Source: JACPSX01 sp035288405 [NCBI: bacterium]
GTDB lineage: Bacteria > JACPSX01
Assembly (NCBI GenBank): GCA_035288405.1
Contig: DATEAK010000284.1
Location: 1-7,238, forward strand
Reading direction: 5' to 3'
Length of the DNA stretch: 7,238 nt
In this document: one piece after another, positions 6,007-7,238 of the stretch
Numbering within the stretch: position 1 is the first letter of the stretch
Layout of the letters: each line of letters opens with the position of its first letter
Translations under genes and position numbers: made by a program
Notes under the pieces: model-generated
What the model was told of the DNA's origin: nothing
Seen by the model: the letters and a program-made list of their open reading frames with translations, nothing else
The model's database searches: none

Positions 6007-6630
6007 GTGAGTGAAGCGATGACAATGCATCCGCCGGAGACTTTGGAGCCGGCGGAATCCCCCCTGACCCCGGACAGCTGGGGAAAGCTCGGGATGTGGG
6101 TGTTTCTGGCCGGGGACGCCGCCGGTTTCGGAGTGCTGCTGGCGAGCTACGGGGCGATACGGGTGAGCAGCACGGACTGGCCCGTTCCTTCCCAGCATTT
6201 TGGTATTCAACTGACCGCCTTTATGACCTTCCTTCTGATCTGCAGCTCCGTCACGATGGTCAAGTCCCTGGAAGCCATCCAAGCGGAGGCCCGGGGGCGA
6301 ATGAAGCTGTTCTTGTTCCTGACCGTCCTGGGGGGAGCCGCCTTCCTGGGACTGCAGGCCTACGAGTGGACCCACTTGATCGAGAACGGTCTCAAGGTTT
6401 ACGGCAACCCTTGGGGATCCACCCTCTTCGGCACCACGTTTTTTGTTATCACCGGATTTCACGGCTTGCACGTGACGGGAGGCGTCATTTACCTTACCTG
6501 TATTCTGGTGCATGTATCCCGCAGCCAGGATATGGCACGGAACTACAAATTGGCGGAGATTGCCGGGCTTTACTGGCACTTTGTGGACCTGGTGTGGATC
6601 ATGGTCTTTACGTTTATTTACCTGCTTTAG
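6007..6630 (+). CDS. coxC: Cytochrome c oxidase subunit III, second, divergent copy
   Basis: A 207-residue subunit III homologue with five helices (about 26-50, 66-86, 98-118, 139-170 and 186-206). It starts at GTG 6007, behind GAGGAG (5993-5998, 8-base spacing). It keeps the canonical C-terminal motif YWHFVDLVW (189-197), AYEW (Glu120) and GFHGLHVTGG, but the conserved membrane Glu of helix 1 is Asp37 (FLAGDAAGFG). Compared with the first copy it has a shorter N-terminus, and apart from the family motifs the sequences differ widely, so this is an old duplication or a separately acquired paralogue rather than a recent copy. Both sit in one tight gene run between coxA and coxD. It may be a second structural subunit, or one used under other conditions; this is inference. 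Confidence 0.9.
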   Translation: MSEAMTMHPPETLEPAESPLTPDSWGKLGMWVFLAGDAAGFGVLLASYGAIRVSSTDWPVPSQHFGIQLTAFMTFLLICSSVTMVKSLEAIQAEARGRMKLFLFLTVLGGAAFLGLQAYEWTHLIENGLKVYGNPWGSTLFGTTFFVITGFHGLHVTGGVIYLTCILVHVSRSQDMARNYKLAEIAGLYWHFVDLVWIMVFTFIYLL

Positions 6631-6649
6631 GGGAAAGCCGAGGAAGACA

Positions 6650-6967
6650 ATGGCGGAGCATAAAAACCCGAACTACATGGCGATCTTCTGGTGGTTGTTT
6701 GGCTTGACGCTTGCTGAACTGGGGGTTTATGCTCTCCCCCTTGTGAAATGGCTGTTCGTGATCCTGCTCATTTCCCTGGCGCTCTCGAAGGCTGCGCTTG
6801 TGGCCATGTTTTTTATGCACCTGAGGATCGAGCACCGCACGTTAAGCTTGATCGCGGTGACGCCTCTGGTCCTGGGGGCTCTCCTGGTCTTTCTATTGAG
6901 CATGGATATTTCGTTTGTGCCGCTTCACACTGCGGATGCAGTCAGGACCACGGCAGCGGGACACTGA
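6650..6967 (+). CDS. coxD: Cytochrome c oxidase subunit IV, prokaryotic type
   Basis: A small 105-residue membrane protein with three helices (about 12-31, 34-55 and 64-85). The pattern in helix 2 and the following loop (SKAALVAMFFMHLRIEHR, Lys47, Met56, His57, Glu61) is typical of the prokaryotic COX4 family, small subunits thought to help stabilise subunits I and III. The C-terminus is polar and ends in GH. Start ATG 6650 lies 19 bases after the preceding stop, with AGGAAG (6641-6646) just upstream; the longer in-frame extension back to 6512 overlaps the second coxC and is rejected. It is the last gene of the oxidase run; no further cox or assembly gene follows before the repeat element. 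Confidence 0.9.
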   Translation: MAEHKNPNYMAIFWWLFGLTLAELGVYALPLVKWLFVILLISLALSKAALVAMFFMHLRIEHRTLSLIAVTPLVLGALLVFLLSMDISFVPLHTADAVRTTAAGH

Positions 6968-7000
6968 TGCGATCGTGAGCCGGTATTGCGGCACGAGGAG

Positions 7001-7156
7001 GATGCTGAAAAGTCCTATTGAAGTCCAGGCTGCTCAAAAACGATCCGGATGCTAGGAGGCAAGGAGTGAGAAGTGAGGCGTACATGTAGGTACGCCGCAG
7101 CGACGAGCGACGCAGACAACAACGCAGACGGGCGTTTTTCAGCAGTCTGCTAGGAG
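7001..7156. repeat. Palindromic intergenic repeat element between convergent genes
   Basis: Several nested symmetries lie in this 156-base stretch. TGCTGAAAA (7003-7011) is the reverse complement of TTTTCAGCA (7136-7144). CTGCTCAAAAACG (7030-7042) matches the reverse complement of CGTTTTTCAGCAG (7133-7145) at 12 of 13 bases. A central hairpin has GGCGTAC (7077-7083) and GTACGCC (7090-7096) around ATGTAG. TGCTAGGAG occurs twice as a direct repeat (7050-7058, 7148-7156), and ACGCAGAC twice (7110-7117, 7122-7129). From memory this plan resembles dispersed elements in Nitrospira and related genomes, but no second copy is visible here to prove it is a family. It encodes no protein I can see. Transcripts from either side would fold into a large stem and it could act as a bidirectional terminator. 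Confidence 0.65.
7077..7096. repeat. Central perfect hairpin of the repeat element
   Basis: GGCGTAC and GTACGCC form a 7-bp perfect stem with a 6-base loop (ATGTAG), roughly at the middle of the larger element. It is the apex expected if the outer arms pair. Confidence 0.6.
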
Positions 7157-7238
7157 ACTTTGAGGCAGTCCTGTTGACAGCCTTCTTTTTCCGGCCACAA
7201 GGAACAGTCCTGGACCTGCAGATGGGGAGGACCGAAGG
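7150..7238 (-). CDS. C-terminal end of a convergent gene with a Cys-rich tail (partial)
   Basis: On the minus strand a frame is open from the window edge to a TAG stop (complement of 7150-7152). It gives 28 residues ending in DCSLWPEKEGCQQDCLKVS, a C-x8-C-x3-C pattern with LWPE between the first two cysteines. The compact Cys spacing looks like a real C-terminal motif, perhaps metal-binding or disulfide-bonded, rather than a random frame. The stop codon lies inside the TGCTAGGAG copy at the edge of the repeat element, so the last codons and the element abut. Most of the gene lies outside the window and I do not recognise the family. A plus-strand frame with ATG 7222 is an alternative but has no ribosome binding site. 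Confidence 0.4.
   Translation of the reverse strand, partial: FGPPHLQVQDCSLWPEKEGCQQDCLKVS

Noticed and set aside
6512-6649. Longer N-terminus for coxD
   Set aside because: It would overlap the second coxC by over 100 bases; the COX4 family normally starts just before the first helix, as from ATG 6650.
7174-7179. TTGACA as a -35 box near the right edge
   Set aside because: No -10-like hexamer at 16-18 bases downstream, and the stretch is better explained as the 3' end of a minus-strand gene.

Overview
The window holds one respiratory locus. It encodes an A1-type heme-copper cytochrome c oxidase (subunits II, I, III, a second III, and IV, all on the + strand), preceded by a periplasmic redox cluster: a diheme cytochrome c fused to an ethylbenzene-dehydrogenase-type heme-binding domain, a secreted cupredoxin-like protein and a small membrane protein. 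Base composition is moderately GC-rich with strong AGGAG-type ribosome binding sites, as in an aerobic Gram-negative bacterium. The palindromic intergenic element at the 3' end (about 7001-7156, TGCTGAAAA...TTTTCAGCA) resembles, from memory, dispersed elements in Nitrospira and relatives. Together with the cytochrome/EB_dh fusion this makes a Nitrospirota-like chemolithotroph a reasonable guess, but the taxonomy is inference.

Layout. 1-1415: cytochrome c/EB_dh/C-terminal membrane anchor, truncated at the left edge. 1430-2146: exported protein with a cupredoxin motif and a carboxypeptidase-regulatory-like domain. 2195-2392: 65-residue protein with two membrane helices. 2393-2616: the main intergenic region, with a good sigma70-type promoter and two dyads ahead of the oxidase genes. 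2617-3276 coxB; 3336-5111 coxA; 5157-5288 an easily missed 43-residue single-helix protein; 5290-5976 and 6007-6630 two different subunit III genes; 6650-6967 subunit IV. 6968-7149: intergenic, mostly the repeat element. 7150-7238: probable 3' end of a convergent minus-strand gene with a Cys-rich C-terminus.

How it works together. The oxidase core looks fully functional: both heme ligand sets, CuB, the His-Tyr crosslink pair, and the D- and K-channel residues are all present, and CuA is present in subunit II. It should reduce O2 with electrons from a periplasmic c-type cytochrome or cupredoxin and pump protons. The two upstream exported proteins are plausible electron carriers to CuA, though a promoter between the blocks suggests they may be transcribed separately. 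No heme A synthase, Cox11 or SCO gene lies in the window. Nothing here is a wholly new system. The most noteworthy points are the tandem, reciprocally diverged subunit III genes, the small membrane protein between coxA and coxC, the cytochrome/EB_dh fusion, and the terminal repeat that also carries the stop codon of the converging gene.
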